The notes beneath the pieces are model-generated. The model saw nothing but the letters and a program-made list of their open reading frames with translations, did not search any database and was not told the origin of the DNA. Made by a program: the position numbers and the translations under genes. Shown one piece after another: positions 1-10,700 of a stretch of DNA of 64,000 nt. The DNA lies in the NCBI RefSeq assembly GCF_014654205.1, contig NZ_BNAW01000034.1, forward strand, positions 1-64,000, written 5' to 3'. The DNA is from Amycolatopsis bullii (GTDB taxonomy: Bacteria; Actinomycetota; Actinomycetes; Mycobacteriales; Pseudonocardiaceae). Every line of letters begins with the position of its first letter. Within the stretch, counting starts at the first letter, position 1.

Positions 1-1
1 C

Positions 2-745
2 GGCACGGCAGGCCCGGCGGCCGCGGCGACGCTCACCGCGCTGGCCGGCCCGCTCGAGGCGGTGCTCGCGCTGGCCGTCGCGGCGGGGGCGGCGGGAGCG
101 CTGGTCGTGACGCTGCCGCTCGCGGGCCACGCCCGCCCGGAGGACGCCGCGGGCCTGCGTGCCGGGCTGGCCGTGCTGGTGCGGCGGGGGCCGCTGCGGC
201 GGGTGACGGTGATGACGTTGCTGGCCGCGCTCGAACTGGGGGCGCTCCCGGTGGTGGCGGTGCGCTTCGGCACCGAACTGCACGGCACGGCCGCGGCGGG
301 CGCGACGCTGACCGTCGCGTACGGCGCGGGCAGTCTCCTGGGCTCGGCCCTGGTGACGGCGTGGCCGTTGCGCGGCGAGCCGGAGGTGCTGGCGGCCTGG
401 CTGTTCGCGGCCATGGCGGCGGCCACGGCGGCGTCGGCGTTCGCCCCGGCCTACGCGGTGGCGGTCGCCGGGTTCGCGGTGCTGGGGCTGCTGAACGCGA
501 TGTCGTTCACGGCCACCCTGTCCGCCCGCGGCACGTACGCCCCGGCGGGCGCACTGGCCCAGGTGTTCGTGACGAGCGCGGGCCTGAAGGTGACCTCGGC
601 GGCGGCCGGAGCCGCCCTCGCGGGTGCGGCGAGCGGCCTGGGCGGCCGGGTGCTCCTGCTCGCCGCGGCCGCGACCACCGGGCTGGCGGTGGTCGCGGCC
701 GTGGTCGACGGGAGGTCCGCCCCCGCGTCCGTCCCGGCGCGGTGA
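2..745 (+). CDS. MFS transporter, C-terminal part (5' end outside window)
   Basis: The reading frame enters from the left edge and runs to a TGA at 743-745. The visible part is about 247 residues and almost wholly hydrophobic, with several Ala/Leu/Val-rich membrane-length segments separated by short Arg-containing loops, as in the second half of a 12-helix major facilitator protein. A half-conserved Gly-rich helix (around YGAGSLLGSAL) fits an efflux-type MFS. It converges on the P450 gene with only 4 bp between the stop codons, so it is not part of the leftward NRPS operon, but it may belong to the same cluster as an exporter. The substrate cannot be told from this fragment. Confidence 0.7.
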   Translation, partial: GTAGPAAAATLTALAGPLEAVLALAVAAGAAGALVVTLPLAGHARPEDAAGLRAGLAVLVRRGPLRRVTVMTLLAALELGALPVVAVRFGTELHGTAAAGATLTVAYGAGSLLGSALVTAWPLRGEPEVLAAWLFAAMAAATAASAFAPAYAVAVAGFAVLGLLNAMSFTATLSARGTYAPAGALAQVFVTSAGLKVTSAAAGAALAGAASGLGGRVLLLAAAATTGLAVVAAVVDGRSAPASVPAR

Positions 746-752
746 CCGGTCA
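743..752. other. 10-bp palindrome containing both convergent stop codons
   Basis: TGACCGGTCA is a perfect palindrome. Its left TGA ends the rightward transporter and its right end, read on the minus strand, is the TGA of the P450. There is no loop, so it is unlikely to be a terminator by itself. No other terminator separates the two genes, so their transcripts probably overlap. Confidence 0.5.
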
Positions 753-1955
753 GGCCCGCTCGACGTCCAGCGGCAGGTGCCGGACGCTCACGATCACCGA
801 CGGGTTCTGGAACACCACCGGCGCGTCCGTGGCGACCGCCAGGTCCCGGTAGCGCTCGAACAGCACCTCGAACGCGACCCGCCCCTCCAGCCGCGCCAGG
901 GGCGCGCCGAAGCAGAAGTGGATGCCGTGGCCGAAGGTCAGGTGCGGGTTCGGGGAGCGCGCCGGGTCGAACGCGTCCGGCCGGTCGAAGAACGCCGGGT
1001 CCCGGTTGGCCGCGGCCAGGTCCGCCATCACGATCGAGTTCTCCGGGATGCGGTGCCCGCCCAGCTCGATCTCGTGCGTCGTGCGGCGGCCCAGCTCCGG
1101 GAACGGCGGCAGCATCCGGAGCACTTCCTCCAGCGCCGCCGGCAGGCCCGACGGCGAAGAGCGCAGCGCGGCCGCCGCGGCCGGGTTGCGGTCGAAGGTC
1201 ACCACCGCGTTGCCCAGCAGCGCGGTCGTCGTGATGTGGCCGGCGATCAGCAGCAGCGCGACGAACCCCACGATCTCCTGGTCCTCGAGGCGCTCGCCGT
1301 TGAACTCCGCCTCGACCAGCCTGCTCGTCAGGCCCGGGCCGGGGTGGGCGCGGTGGTGGCGGATGTGGTCGAGGATGTAGGCGTTCATCTCGCGGATCGT
1401 CGGGGCGATCGCGTCCAGCGCACGCTGGATGTCTTCCATGTCGGCCGACTCACCCAGCTGGTCGCCGCTGAAGAGCACCTGGGCCCAGCGGGTGAACAGC
1501 GGCCGGTCCGCCACCGGGACGCCGAGCAGCTCCGCGATCACGATGATCGGCAGCGGGTAGGCCAGCGCGTCGACGACGTCGAAGCGGGACTCGCCGCCGA
1601 CCTCGTCGAGCAGCTCGCCGGCGATGGCCCGGATCCGCGGCTCGAGGCCGGCCACCACGCGCGGGGTGAACGCCTGGCTGACCAGCGTGCGCAGCTTGCG
1701 GTGGTCCGGCGGGTCCATCCCGACGAAGTTGCCCTTGCGGAAGGTCTCGAAGTCCTCCTGGACCGGCGTGAGCCCGCTGAAGTCCGACGAGAACGCCGCC
1801 GGGTCGGACAGCACCCGCGAGACGCCCGGGTGGTCGAGCACCCGCCACAGCCCCCGCTCCTCGTCGTGGTGCACCGGGCCGCGCTCGCGCAGCGCCGCCG
1901 AGCGCGCCAGCAGCTCTTCGAAGGCGAACGAGACGCCGGATTCCTGGGTGGTCAT
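750..1955 (-). CDS. Cytochrome P450 (NRPS tailoring oxidase)
   Basis: 401 aa, the normal length of a soluble bacterial class I P450. The ExxR motif (EEVLR) and the haem loop FGHGIHFCFG with its Cys ligand are present. The I-helix motif reads AGHITTT: the usual acidic residue before the Thr (AGHETT or AGxDTT) is replaced by Ile, which may alter proton delivery. The ATG lies inside the stop region of the MFS gene (ATGA overlap at 1952-1955), so the two are translationally coupled. As the last gene of the NRPS operon it probably hydroxylates or cross-links a residue of the peptide or a carrier-bound amino acid; which one is unknown. Ferredoxin and reductase partners are not in the window. Confidence 0.9.
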   Translation of the reverse strand: MTTQESGVSFAFEELLARSAALRERGPVHHDEERGLWRVLDHPGVSRVLSDPAAFSSDFSGLTPVQEDFETFRKGNFVGMDPPDHRKLRTLVSQAFTPRVVAGLEPRIRAIAGELLDEVGGESRFDVVDALAYPLPIIVIAELLGVPVADRPLFTRWAQVLFSGDQLGESADMEDIQRALDAIAPTIREMNAYILDHIRHHRAHPGPGLTSRLVEAEFNGERLEDQEIVGFVALLLIAGHITTTALLGNAVVTFDRNPAAAAALRSSPSGLPAALEEVLRMLPPFPELGRRTTHEIELGGHRIPENSIVMADLAAANRDPAFFDRPDAFDPARSPNPHLTFGHGIHFCFGAPLARLEGRVAFEVLFERYRDLAVATDAPVVFQNPSVIVSVRHLPLDVERA

Positions 1956-3202
1956 GAGGTTTTCTCCTCGGTCGTCGGCTCGGGTTCGGGGACGAGGGTG
2001 TCGGCGCGGGGGAACCGGCGCAGGGTGGGGCTGGCCGTGACGACCAGCGTCACCAGGGCGATCCCCGCCGCGCACAGCAGCACGGCGTCCGTGCCGGGGA
2101 ACGCCTGCACGACCAGGCCGCCGAAGGCCGGCCCGGTCGCCGCGGAGACGCCGCCGATCACGCCCATCACGCTGGTCAGCCGCCCGCGCAGCCGGTCGGG
2201 GGTGAGCAGCAGCTGGTAGGTCCCGATCGTCGTGTTCGCGGTCGGCGGGAGCAGGGCCATGGCGACGAACAGCGCGCCCAGCAGGTAGCCGTCGTGGATC
2301 ACGGCCGCGAGCGGGGTCAGCAGGGTCAGCACCCAGAACACGCTCATGATCGACACGTACGGGCTCAGCCGCCGCTGCAGGGAGGGCGCGATGAGCGAGC
2401 CCACCACGCCGCCGACGCCGAGCATCGCGGCCATCACGCCGATCTCGCCCGAGGTGACGCCGCGCTCCTTGGCCAGCACGATGATGACGATGTAGTAGGC
2501 GCTGAAGAAGAAGTTGAGGCTCACCGCGCAGGCCACCGTGACGCGCACGTGCCGTTCGCTCCACACCCAGCGCAGCCCCTCGGCCATCTCCCGGCCGAGG
2601 TGCCCGCCCGCCGGCGCGGCGGCCTCGCGGCGCGGCGCCCGGACGAAGGTCAGCGCGACCAGCGAGATCAGGTGGACCAGCACGTCGAAGGCGAACGGGA
2701 CGGCCCGCCCGAGGCCGTAGAGGAACCCGCCGACCGCGGTCCCCGACAGCTGGCCGAGCGCGCCGCGCGCGGAGTTCATCGCCACCGCCGTCGGCAGCTG
2801 GGCCGGCGGCACGACGCCGGCCAGCATCGCGCCTTCGGCCGGGCCGAACAGCGACCGGCAGCAGCCCATCACCGCCGCGACCGCGACGAGGTGGGGCACG
2901 CTCACGGCGTCCCACCAGATCGCCGCGGCCAGGCTGGCCACCGCCAGTGCGTACACCGCCTCGCAGCCGAGCAGGATCTTCTTGCGGTCCCACCGGTCCG
3001 CCAGCGCGCCCGCCGGCAGGCCCGCGACGAGCTGGGCCATCGCGTCGACGCCGAGCACCAGCCCGGACAGCGCCGGCGAGCCGGTCACCGCCAGCACCAG
3101 CAGCGGCAACGCGATCATCGACGCGCTGAACCCGGCCTCCGACAGCGCCTGGCTGCCCCACAGCAGCTGGTAGTTGCGGTTCCGCGACAGCCGCGTGGTC
3201 AC
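1952..3202 (-). CDS. MFS efflux transporter of the NRPS operon
   Basis: 416 aa with a GTG start that overlaps the TGA of the second NRPS gene (GTGA). A strong AAGGAG ribosome site lies in the last codons of the NRPS, so translation is coupled. About 10-12 hydrophobic helices are visible. The loop after helix 2 has the MFS signature (GALADRWDRKK), and the helix order resembles MFS_3/enterobactin-exporter (EntS-like) proteins that often accompany NRPS genes. Its place between the synthetase and the P450 points to export of the finished peptide and self-resistance. The substrate is inferred only from the neighbours. Confidence 0.88.
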   Translation of the reverse strand: MTTRLSRNRNYQLLWGSQALSEAGFSASMIALPLLVLAVTGSPALSGLVLGVDAMAQLVAGLPAGALADRWDRKKILLGCEAVYALAVASLAAAIWWDAVSVPHLVAVAAVMGCCRSLFGPAEGAMLAGVVPPAQLPTAVAMNSARGALGQLSGTAVGGFLYGLGRAVPFAFDVLVHLISLVALTFVRAPRREAAAPAGGHLGREMAEGLRWVWSERHVRVTVACAVSLNFFFSAYYIVIIVLAKERGVTSGEIGVMAAMLGVGGVVGSLIAPSLQRRLSPYVSIMSVFWVLTLLTPLAAVIHDGYLLGALFVAMALLPPTANTTIGTYQLLLTPDRLRGRLTSVMGVIGGVSAATGPAFGGLVVQAFPGTDAVLLCAAGIALVTLVVTASPTLRRFPRADTLVPEPEPTTEEKTS

Positions 3203-6200
3203 CGCCGCTCCTTCCGCCGGGCCGGGGCCGAGCTGTCGGCGGCGATCCGGCGCAGCGCGGCCGCGAAGTCGCCGGCCAGCGCTTCGGCGGTCCGCCGGTC
3301 GTGGCGGCCGGGCTGGTAGATCAGCGAGAACACCAGCTCGCCGTCCTGGACCGCGCCGACCAGGTCGAGCAGGTGCGGGCGGTGTTCGGCCGGGTCGTGG
3401 TCGCGGCCGAGCGAACCCCGGACGGCGGCGTAAAGGCTCTCGGACGTCGTCGCCGCGCCGGAACCGTCCCACTGGCCGAGGTAGTTGAACGAGATCTGCG
3501 GGTTCTGGCCCGCGAGCCGCTCGCGGACGTCCGGGTCGCCGAGGTGGCGCAGGGCCCCGTAGCCGAACCCGTTGCCGGGCACGGCCCGCAGCTGCTTGCG
3601 GACGGACTTGACGAGCGTCCGCCAGTCGGTGTCCTCAATGGACAGTGCGACCGGGAACAGTGTGGTGAACCAGCCGACGGTCCGGTTGAGGTCGACGTCG
3701 TCGAGGACGTCCTCGCGGCCGTGGCCTTCCAGCGCGATCGACACGTCCGGGCGGCCGGTCCACCGGGCCAGCGCCCAGGCCAGCGCGGCGAGCAGGACGT
3801 CGTTGACGCGCGTGCGGTAGGCCGCGGGCGCCGACCGCAGCAGGGCGTCGGTGTCGTCGGCGGAGAGCGCCACGGTGACCTCCGCCGTGCCGGTGTCGTC
3901 GCCGTCGTGGTCCACCGGCAGCGCGGCCGAGGGGGGCAGGCCGGTCCAGTACGCCAGTTCGTCGTCGAAGCCACCGGCCCGGACGTGGTCGCGCAGGCGG
4001 TGCGCCCAGTCCCGGAACGACGTCGTCCGCGGGCCGAGGTCGACCGGGAGGTTCCGGGCGGCCTGGCGGTAGGCGGTGTCGAGGTCGTCGAGCAGGATGC
4101 GCCAGGACACGGCGTCGACCACGACGTGGTGCGCGGCCAGGAACAGCCGCGGCCGCCACGCCGGATCGGCGGTGACCAGGACGGCGGCCAGCAGCGGACC
4201 GCGGGTGAGGTCGAACCCGGCGTGGACGTCGTCGGCGATCCGCTCCAGCGCGGCCGCCCGCTCGGCCTCGGGGACGGCGGTCAGGTCCTCGTGGCGCAGT
4301 GCGGGTACCGGCTCGACGTCGGCGTTGTGCTGGTGCCAGCCCGTTTCGGTGTGGCTGAAGCGCATCCGCAGGGCGTCGTGGTGGGTCCACACCGCGGCCA
4401 GGGCGCGCCGGAGGGCGCCGGCGTCGAAGCCGTCGGCGAGCTCGACCAGCATCGACTGGTTGAAGTGGTGCGGGTTGACGGTGTGGGTGGCGAAGAACCA
4501 GTCCTGGATCGGGGTGAGCGGCACCGGCCCGACGACCGGGCCGTCCACCTCGGTCCGTTCGGCCACCACCCCGGCTTCGGGAGCGAGCGCGGCGACGGTC
4601 TGGTGCAGGAAGATGTCCTTGGTGGACACCTGGAGCCCGGCCTGCCGGGCCCGGGAGACGACCTGCATGCTGAGGATGGAATCGCCGCCCAGCTCGAAGA
4701 AGTTGTCGGCGGTGCCGACCCGGTCGAGGCCGAGAACCTGCGCCCAGATCTCGCAGAGCACCCGTTCGGCCGGAGTCACCGGCTCGACGTGGTGGGCGGC
4801 GGGCTCGGCCGCGGCGGCGACCACCGGCAGCGCGCGGCGGTCGACCTTGCCGCTCGGGCTGATCGGCAAGGCCGGGAGTTCCAGGATGGCCGAGGGGACG
4901 AGGTGGCCGGGCAGCGACCGGGCGAGGAATTCCCGCAGTTCGGCGGGGCCGACCGGGCCGTTCGCCGGCGCGTTCTCCGGGGAAGGGTCACCGTCTGCCG
5001 TGGCCGGCGGCAGATCCGGCCCCGGCTCGGTGTGCGGCGCGGCGACGAAGCACGCGACCAGGCGTTTGTGGCCCGACTCGTCCTGCTGGACCGCGGCCAC
5101 GGCGGCGGCCACCCCGGGGTGGCGGGTCAGCGCCGCCTCGACTTCGCCGAGTTCGATGCGGAAGCCTCGGACCTTGACCTGGTCGTCGGCCCGGCCGGTG
5201 AACTCCAGCTGCCCGGCGACGGTCCACCGGACGACGTCGCCGGTGCGGTACATCCGCTCCCCCGGCGCGCCGAACGGGTTGGCGGTGAACCGGTCGGCGG
5301 TCAGGCCCGGCCGGTCGAGGTAGCCGCGGGCCAGGCTCGGCCCGGCGACGTACAGTTCGCCCGCCACGCCGACCGGCACCGGCTGGAGCGCGGCGTCGAG
5401 CACGTAGGCGCGGGTGTTCGGGATGGGCCGGCCGATCGGGGGCGGGCTGCCCGGGACCAGCGGCTCGCTCCAGGTCGCGACGATCGTCGACTCGGTGGGG
5501 CCGTAGGCGTTGATCATCCGCCGCGCGGGCGCCCACCGGTCGACGAGCTCGGCCGGGCAGGCGTCCCCGCCGACGACGAGCGTGCGCAGGTCCGGCAGGT
5601 CGGTCGCCGGGACGGTGGCCAGCGCGGCGGGCGGGATCAGCGTGTGGCTGATCCGGTGGGTGGCGAGGAACTCGGCGAGGGGTTCGCCGAGCAGCGGTTC
5701 GGGCGGCACGACGACGAGCGCGGCGCCGGAGGGCAGGGCCAGGCACAGTTCGAGGATCGAGGCATCGAAGCTCGGCGAGGAGTAGGCGAGGACGCGGTCG
5801 CCTTCGCCGACCCGGAGGTGCTCGGCCTCGGCGGCGGCGAAGGACGCCAGCCCGGCGTGCGTGACGACCACGCCCTTGGGGCGCCCGGTGGAGCCGGAGG
5901 TGTAGATGACGTAGGCGGGGTGCTCGGGCCGCACGGCCACCGCGGCGGCGGGCTCAGCCGGCTCACCGCTGCGCACCGGCTCGGCAGCGGCCGCGGCCCG
6001 TCCGGCCTCGAACAGCGCCGGGTCGTCGAGCGCCAGCACTTCCACCCCTTCGGGCACCGGCGGTGCCAGTCCCTCCACCGTCAGCACCAGCGCCGGGCGC
6101 GCGTCCGCGAGCATGAACGTGATGCGCTCGATCGGGTAAGTCGGGTCCACCGGGACGAACGCCCCGCCGGCCTTCCACACCGCCAGCTGCGCCACCACGA

Positions 6201-7750
6201 TCTCCACCGACCGCGGCAGGGCCAGTGCCACGATCCGCTCCGGCCCGATCCCGTACCCGGCCAGCACCGACGCCAGCCGCGAAGCGCGCGCCTCCAGCTC
6301 GGCGTACGTCAGGGACTCGCTCCCGATCACCGCCAGCGCGTCCGGGGTCCGCCGGGCGCGGGCCGAGATCAGCGCGGGCAGCGTCAGCGGCTCCACCGGA
6401 ACCGCCGTGTCGTTCCAGGTCTCCAGCACCAGTTCGCGCTCGGCCGGGCCGATCAGCGGCAGCCGCGCCACCGGCCGGTCCGGGTCGGCGGCGACCCCCG
6501 CCAGCAGCACTTCCAGGTGCGAGGCCAGGCGCTCGATCGTGGCCGCGTCGAACAGGTCCGTGTTGTACGTCAGCGCGGCCCGCAGCACGTCGCCGTCCGG
6601 CTGGAACTCCAGGGTGAGGTCGAAGTTCGCCGCGGTCGCGGGCTGGGCGAGCTCCTCGGTTTCCAGGCCCGGCAGCCGGGTTGTCTCGCGGGGGCTGTTC
6701 TGCAGCACCACCATCACCTGGAACAGCGGTGTCCGGCTCGGGTCGCGGCCCGGCTGCACCGCGTCGACGACCCGGTCGAACGGCAGGTCCTGGTGGTCGA
6801 ACGCCGCCCGCACCCCCGCCGCGACTTCGTCGAGGAACGCGGTGAAAGCCAGCGAAGGACGGACCTGCGAGCGCAGCACCAGCGTGTTGACGAAGAACCC
6901 GACCAGCCCCTCGAGCTCGGGCCGCTCCCGGCCGGAGGTGACCGTGCCGACGGCGACGTCGTCCTGGCCGGCCCACCGGCCGAGCAGCACCTGGCACGCC
7001 GCGACGAGCGTCGTGAACAACGTCGCCGAACGCTGCCGGCTCACCTGCTCGAGCCGCGCGGTCACCGCCGCCGGGACGACGATCTCGTGCGTCGCGCCGC
7101 GGGTGGTGCGCACCGGCGGGCGGGGCCGGTCGGTGGGCAGCTCCAGCGGGGTCAGGCCGCGCAGGCGCTCGGTCCAGTAGTCGACCTGGCCGGCCAGGAC
7201 GCGCTCGGCGAGCCGGCCGCGTTGCCAGGCCGCGAAGTCCGCGTACTGCACCGGCAGCGGCGGGAGGTCCGCCGCTTCGCCGCGCAGCGCGGCCGCGTAG
7301 AACGCGCCGACCTCCTCGGCGATCAGGCCGTTCGACCAGCCGTCGGTGACGATGTGGTGCACCGCGACCGTGAGCACGTGCTCCCGCGGCGCGAGCCGGA
7401 TCAGCTTCGCCCGCAGCAGCGGCCCTTCACTCAGGTCGAAGGGCTGTTCGCCGTCGGCACGCAGGATTTCCGCGAGCTCTTCCTCGTGAGCGTCGACGAC
7501 CGGCAGCGGCACCTCGTAAGGCGGGTGCACGAACTGGACGCCGTGGCCGTCGGCCGAGCCGAACGTCGTCCGCAGCGGCTCGTGGCGGGCGACCAGCGCG
7601 GTGAAGGCCCCGGCGAGCGCGTCGACGTCCAGTTCACCGCGCAGCCGCACGGCGGAGCTGGTGACGTACTCGGTGCCACCCGGGTCGAACTCGTCGAGGA
7701 ACCACAGCCGCTGCTGGGCGAAGGACTGCGGCAGCTCGCCGTGGCGCGGC
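3199..7750 (-). other. NRPS module 10 (C-A-T-E, terminal)
   Basis: C domain about 7740-6460 (LCL type, HHIVTDGWS), A about 6430-4800, T around 4690 (GGDSI), E about 4540-3240. The binding-pocket residues, read by alignment to GrsA, are DALLVGAIVK. They are close to the tyrocidine Tyr code and to A domains 1 and 5 here, so an aromatic or bulky hydrophobic residue is likely; this is a weak prediction. The E domain makes the last residue D, but its active-site motif is HHVVVDAVSW, with Ala replacing the usual Gly after Asp. A roughly 45-residue Pro/Ala-rich insertion lies near the A-domain end (around 4940-5050). Confidence 0.8.
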
Positions 7751-10700
7751 ACGGCCGGGATCGGGTCGGCCGCGGTGGCCCCGACGGTTTCGATCGCGGC
7801 GGCCAGCCGGGAAACCGTGGGGTGCGCGAACACCGCCCGCGGCGACAGCGAGACGCCGCATTCGGCCAGCAGCCGCGACACCAGCCGGATGCTGAGGATC
7901 GAGTCACCGCCGAGCTCGAAGAAGTTGTCCTGTGCCCCGACCCGCTCGACGCCGAGCAGCCGCTGCCAGATCCCGGCCACGGCGCGCTGGGTCGCGGTCG
8001 ACGGCTCGGCGTAGGGCCGCTGCGACGCCACCGGGCCGTCCGGTGCGGGCAGCGCCCGGCGGTCGACCTTCCCGTTGCGGTTCAACGGAAGCGCGGCCAG
8101 CACCAGCACCGCGGCGGGCACCATGTACTCGGGCAGCGTCGCGGCGGCGTGCGCCCGCAGCTCGTCCGGATCGGCGGGGTGATCGAGGACGACGTGCGCG
8201 AGCAGCCGCCGCGTGCCGGAGGCGTCGGTGTGGATGCTCGCGACCGCCTGCGCGACCGCCGGGTGGGCGGCCAGCACGGCCTCGACCTCGGCGAGCTCGA
8301 TCCGGAACCCGCGCAGCTTGACCTGGTCGTCGGACCGGCCGAGGAACACGAGCTCGCCGTCGGGTCCGCGGCGGACGACGTCGCCGGTGCGGTACATCCG
8401 CTCCCCCGGCGCGCCGAACGGGTCGGGGACGAACCGCTCGGCGGTCAGGCCGGGCCGGCCGAGGTAGCCACGGGCCAGGCCCGCGCCGGCCAGGCACAGT
8501 TCGCCGGGCGCGCCCGCGGGCAGCGGACGCAGCTCGGCGTCCAGCACGTAGGCGCGCATGCCGTCGAGCGGTCGGCCGATCGGGACCGGTTCGGGCACGG
8601 CCTCCCCGGCCATCCGGAACGACGTGGCGAAGGTGGTCGTTTCGGTGGGGCCGTAGCCGTCGACCACGACGAGGCCGGGGCACGCGGCCTGGACCGTCCG
8701 CACCACGGCGGGCGGGACGACGTCGCCGCCGGTCCACACCTCGCGCAGGCCGCGCAGGCCGTCCGGCGCGTCCTGGGCGAGCAGCCGGAAGAGCCCGGCG
8801 GTCAGCCACGCCGACGTCACGCCGTGCGCGGAAATCGCGCGCCGCAACGACTCGACGGTCAGGTCGGGCCCGTCGGGCAGGACCGTCGCGCCGCCGCCCA
8901 GCAGCGGCACCCACAGCTCGTAGGTGGACGCGTCGAAGGCCAGCGGCGAGTGCGCGAGCACCCGGGTGTGGGCACCGCCGGCGAACCGGCCGTCCTGGGC
9001 CAGCGCGGTGATGTCGCGGTGGCGCACGGCGACGCCCTTCGGCACCCCCGTGGACCCCGAGGTGTACATGACGTAGGCGAGGTTCTCGGGCCCCACGCGG
9101 GGATCGGGCGCGGTGGCGGACCGCTGTTCGCCGACGGTCAGCACCGGTCCACTGTGGACGGCTTCGGCGGTCGGCACCCAGGTGTCGCCGGACACCACGG
9201 CCGACACCCCGGCTTCGGCGAGCACCGCGCGCAGCCGCTCGCGCGGCGCCCGGGTGTCCAGAGGCACGTAAGCCGCACCGGCCTTGAGCACGGCGAGTTC
9301 GGCGACGACGTGGTCGACCGACGGTTCGAGCAGCAGCCCGATCCGGTCCTCGACGGTGACGCCGAGCCCGGCCAGCCGTCCGGCCAGGTGGTTGGCCCGC
9401 TGGTCGAGCTCGCGATAGGTCAGGGTCCGGTCGGCGGCGAGCACGGCGGGGTCGTCCGGGTGGCGGGCGACCTGGTCGGCGAAGAGCACCGGCACGGTGG
9501 ACGGCGTCCCGGCGGCACCCGGGCCGTGGGCGTCGGCGAGCACCCGGGCCCGTTCGGCCGCGTCGACCCACGGCACCCGGGCCAGGGGCCGGTCCGGGTC
9601 CGCGGTGACGGCGTCGAGCAGCAGGACCAGGCGATCGGTCAGCGCCGTGACGGTCCCGGCGTCGAACAGCGCGGGGTCGTAGGCGAGATCGAGCGCGAGG
9701 CCGTCGTCGAGGGAGGCGCGCAGGCACAGCGGGAAGTTCGTGGCGTCGGCCGAAGCGACCTCGACGACCCGGGGCGCGCCCGCGGTGGCGGGCTCGCTGA
9801 TCGGGTAGTTCTCGAACACGACCATGCTGTCGAACAGGTTCTGCCCGGCGGGGACGTCGCTGAGCGGGCGCAGCCGGGCCAGCGACACGAAGTCGTGGTC
9901 GCGGGCCTCGCTCTGCGCGGCCTGCAGCCGCCCGAGCCAGCGGGCGACCGGCAGCGCGGCGTCGACGCGGACGCGGGTGGGGATGGTGTTGATGAACAGC
10001 CCGATCATGGTCTCGACGCCGGCCAGGTCGGCCGGGCGGCCGGAAACGGTGGTGCCGAAGACGACGTCGCGGTCGCCGGAGAGCATGGCCAGCAGCAGCG
10101 CCCAGCCGCCCTGCACGACGGTGTTGACGGTCAGGCCGTGGGTCCTGGCGAATTCCCGCAGCCGCAGTGTCGCGGCCGCCGGCAGCTCAACCCGGACCGA
10201 ATCGGTGGAGCGGGACTGGTGCGCTTCGGACGGCGGGCGGTCGTAGGGCAACGCGGTCGGCGCGTCGAAGCCGGCCAGGGTGTCCGCCCAGAAACCGTCG
10301 GCGGCGGCCTGGTCGCGGTCCGCCAGCCAGGCGAGGTAGTCGCGGTACGGGCGCCGGGTGACCAGGGCGGGCCGGACGCCGGCGGTCGCGGCGGCGTACT
10401 CCTCGCACGCCTCGGCGAAGACCTGGGCGGAGCTCCAGCCGTCGAACAGCACGTGGTGGGACGTCCAGATCAGGTCGACCTCGTCGCCGGGGAGGGCGCC
10501 GATGGTCAGCCGGGTCAGCGGGGCCCGGGTCAGGTCGAACGGAACGGCGCGGTCGGCCGCGAGGGCGTCCGCCAGCGCGGCTTCCCGGTCCGCCGGGCCG
10601 AGGCCGCGCCAGTCGTGGTGGGTGACCGGCAGGGTCGCGGCCCGGTCCACCACCTGCACCGGCTCTTCGACACCGGTCCAGACGAGCCGGGTGCGCAGCA

